A stretch of 21,432 bases of DNA from Elysia marginata (Eukaryota; Mollusca; Gastropoda; Plakobranchidae): the NCBI GenBank assembly GCA_019649035.1, contig BMAT01007026.1, positions 45,927-67,358 of the forward strand, in the 5' to 3' direction. Shown piece by piece: positions 19,336 through 21,432 of the stretch. The notes under the pieces were generated by a model that was not told the origin of the DNA, searched no databases, and saw nothing but the letters and a program-made list of their open reading frames with translations. Both the position numbers and the translations under genes were made by a program. The first letter of the stretch is position 1; each line of letters begins with the position of its first letter.

Positions 19336-20423
19336 TGTGTCGGTACCTATTTTCTTTGAAACTGATCGATTCTACTACAATGAACTGGTAAGGCGACATA
19401 CTTTTTTTTCCTTTCTGGTCGTTACAGTATAGTTAACGCTCAATATTTAGATACCAACTTTATTCGGTCCCGGCACGACTTTTCGTTGATGCACACATAG
19501 TTGTCATTTTCATTACTTTTCTAGATTGTTTTTATTTCAGGGAGAGTTATCATTCCGTTGAAAAGAAGATTTAGTATCAATATCATTCTCCTAGAGCAAG
19601 TCGAACCCCATTTTCGATCAACAGTAAATAATTCTGGTTTTGATTTATGTTGAGCACCTAAAATAAATATTCTTTGTTCAACTTTTCAGCAACAAATCTA
19701 GTTTGGATGATCTTGTAACGGGCTTTTCTCTGCAGGTTTGACAATGTTTTTAGAATCCATATAATAGACCTAACTGGTGTTAGCTTTGTCTCTTTGGGTT
19801 ATTCGATTTAAATCTAAATTTTGCTATCGTCCTCTTGGGCTATGCTGATCACAAAAAAATTAACACGATAAAGTATAAGTAGTTTCGTCATCAAGAAATT
19901 GTTTAATAGCTTTAGACAACTTTGGCCATGACTCTGAGGGTCAATCAAATAAATAAAATCCATAGTACTAGTTTTTAAAGAATATGTTTGAACTTAAAAC
20001 TTTGAATTTTTTTTCCTTTACTAAGTTCTAAATCACTAGATTTGTTGATTTCCATACATATTTGTAATTAAAGTGAACTGTTAAACTTGAAAAAGAAATT
20101 CCCTAAATATTTTGGCATGTAACCATTTCTTCTCTTTTGCAAACATCACAATTTCAGGATTTTCGTATTTAAGAGATTACAACAATTGCTTTACTTTTAT
20201 ATTTCCACTTATTAGAAATTATTCAGCTTTTAAAATTTTTCTTAACATTATATTTACTCTTAATTTAAGTAATTTGTCCTAAAATACAAACATAATTTCC
20301 AGAGCACCGATACAGAGACCTTCATTCAAACACTAAAAGGCATTATTGAGGATACATTTACAGTTATGATATAATCGATACATCTAAAGAAATATTAAGT
20401 TCGAGCTTTTTCTATGATAAATT
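19336..20423. other. AT-rich non-coding stretch, no recognised gene
   Basis: There is no reading frame of note, no tRNA-like boxes and no detectable duplication. Poly-A/T patches dominate, for example near 20000-20030 and 20200-20280. Confidence 0.6.
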
Positions 20424-20475
20424 ACTCCTCCTCTTCTTCCTCCTCCTCCTCCTCTTCTTCCTCCTCCTCCTCCTC

Positions 20476-20511
<36 letters not shown>

Positions 20512-20521
20512 TTATTAGTAT

Positions 20522-20592
<71 letters not shown>

Positions 20593-20729
20593 TTATTATT
20601 AATATTATTACCACTACTATTACTACTACTGCTACTACTACTCTTACTACTACAACTTCTACCATTATTACTACTACTGCTACTACTACTCTTACTACTA
20701 CAACTTCTACTACTATTACTACTACTACT
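20424..20729. repeat. Compound trinucleotide array (CTC/TTC then ACT)
   Basis: A pyrimidine tract of CTC and TTC triplets (20424-20476) changes to an ACT/ATT array running to about 20729. Translation on the minus strand gives runs of Val, Gly and Arg, a low-complexity artefact and not a protein. Within it a 44-bp block recurs exactly at 20619-20662 and 20667-20710 (period 48 bp), showing higher-order amplification. Confidence 0.95.
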
Positions 20730-20732
20730 ACG

Positions 20733-20998
20733 ATTTGGATCTTATCGTTCAAGTAAGCAAATCGCTTGGAGAGGCTAAAAAAGGACCTTAACCGTGTAAC
20801 TCCTTTTTAAGAAGCGTAGTGGCGACATAGTATAAGCTTTGTTTCTCTAAGTGGCAAGGCAATGGGTGCCGAAGCTACTATAATTATAAATCGAAGGTTC
20901 AAACTTTACTAAAGGTAGATTTTTTTGGGTATTTCCACTTAAAGCCTAATTCTCTCCACTGCTAATTTCAAATCTTTAAAATATCTCAATGATTTGAT
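20733..20998. repeat. Duplicated unit of about 265 bp, copy 1
   Basis: Starts ATTTGGATCTT directly after the ACT array and aligns to 21149-21402. Shared landmarks in order are GAGAGGCTAA, AAGGACCTT-ACCGT, AACTCCTTTT-AAG, GTGGCAAGGC, GCCGAA-CTACTATAA, AATCGAAGGTTCAAAC, ATTTCCACTTAAAGCCTA, TCTCCACTGC and TTTAAAAT. GGTTCAAAC resembles a B box, so a tRNA-related SINE origin is possible but unproven. Confidence 0.85.
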
Positions 20999-21148
20999 TG
21001 CGCAGTGGCTGCCTCCACTATTTATTCTGATCTATAGATCTTAAATTCATATGAGGCGTACCGTAGATGTTACCGGTTGTTCTCTGATTTTTTTTGTTTA
21101 TGCTAAGTGTTGGTGCATTCCCGGATTCAAATGGTTGCCTTTGGTGCC

Positions 21149-21402
21149 ATTTGGATCTTCCCGTTCAGGTTAGGAATTCGCCTAGAGAGGCTAAGCAAGG
21201 ACCTTCACCGTCAAACTCCTTTTAAGGAGCGTACTGGAGACATGGTATAGGCTGTTTTTCTGTATGTGGCAAGGCGTTGGTTGCCGAACCTACTATAAAT
21301 CGAAGGTTCAAACCATACTACGGGCAAGCTTTTCGCGCATTTCCACTTAAAGCCTATATCTCTCCACTGCTTTTTTTCATACCTTTAAAATCTTTCAATG
21401 AC
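21149..21402. repeat. Duplicated unit of about 255 bp, copy 2
   Basis: The partner of 20733-20998, offset by 416 bp at its start, with many substitutions and small gaps. It is followed at once by ACC/ACT triplets (21403-21432) that run off the window. Copy 1 by contrast has its ACT array on the left. Confidence 0.85.
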
Positions 21403-21409
21403 TACCACT

Positions 21410-21432
21410 GTTATTACTACTACTACTACTAC
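21410..21432. repeat. ACT trinucleotide repeat, cut by the window end
   Basis: TTATTACTACTACTACTAC runs to the last base. It is the same motif as the array at 20477-20729, on the far side of the second duplicated unit. Confidence 0.85.

Noticed and set aside
20384..20752. Minus-strand 122-codon frame of Val, Gly and Arg runs
   Set aside because: It is a direct translation of the ACT/CTC trinucleotide array, with no other sequence information.
1..21432. CRISPR array, operon, phage or bacterial defence system
   Set aside because: There are no spaced short repeats, no dense gene clusters and no bacterial-type translation signals; the composition and mobile elements are those of an animal nuclear genome.

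Overview
This window looks like AT-rich, mostly non-coding nuclear DNA from an invertebrate animal. A mollusc, perhaps a gastropod, is my best guess. That rests on the style of the retrotransposon proteins, a tRNA-headed SINE followed by a body of the kind seen in molluscs, frequent AGATCT/TCTAGA and TAGGCCTA motifs, and long simple repeats. The species guess is inference. There are no operons, no ribosome binding sites and no convincing host gene. Nearly every long reading frame is either a fragment of a dead non-LTR retrotransposon or a translation of a microsatellite.

Layout. Positions 1-3467 are unannotated AT-rich DNA. Positions 3468-7262 (minus strand) hold the main structure: an old, 5'-truncated RTE/BovB-like retrotransposon (the host) split by a second, different RTE-like retrotransposon (the guest, 3877-5642). 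The guest is flanked by a 7-bp target-site duplication (3870-3876 and 5643-5649) and ends in a GAA-repeat tail. The host has several frameshifts. The guest has none, only four in-frame TAA codons, which fits its later arrival. Guest plus one target copy is 1773 bp (3 x 591), so host and guest stay in one register on both sides.

Positions 7263-14915 are mostly featureless. They hold a GA-rich tract, a small TCTG repeat, a weak promoter/LTR-like patch near 8878-9010 and one cysteine-rich reading frame near 10635-10859. Positions 14916-15772 (minus strand) are the 3' end of a third retrotransposon of CR1/L2 type with a (TTATC)n tail. Positions 16270-16560 and 17540-17600 carry GA and CT microsatellites. 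Positions 17852-18342 carry a diverged tandem duplication rich in AGATCT.

Positions 18616-19173 carry a tRNA-derived SINE bracketed by two almost identical 100-bp direct repeats, far too long for an ordinary target-site duplication. A second, decayed tRNA-like head lies at 19258-19335. The right end (20424-21432) has a long CTC/ACT trinucleotide array with a 48-bp higher-order period, then two diverged copies of a 255-265 bp unit. The second copy runs back into ACT repeats at the window edge.

No genes cooperate in a pathway here. What the window records is layered transposition: an old RTE-like copy, a younger insertion inside it, a separate CR1/L2-like fragment, SINE insertion and local segmental duplication. 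I found no previously undescribed functional system. The most unusual structures are the nested in-frame retrotransposon and the SINE-bracketing 100-bp repeats.
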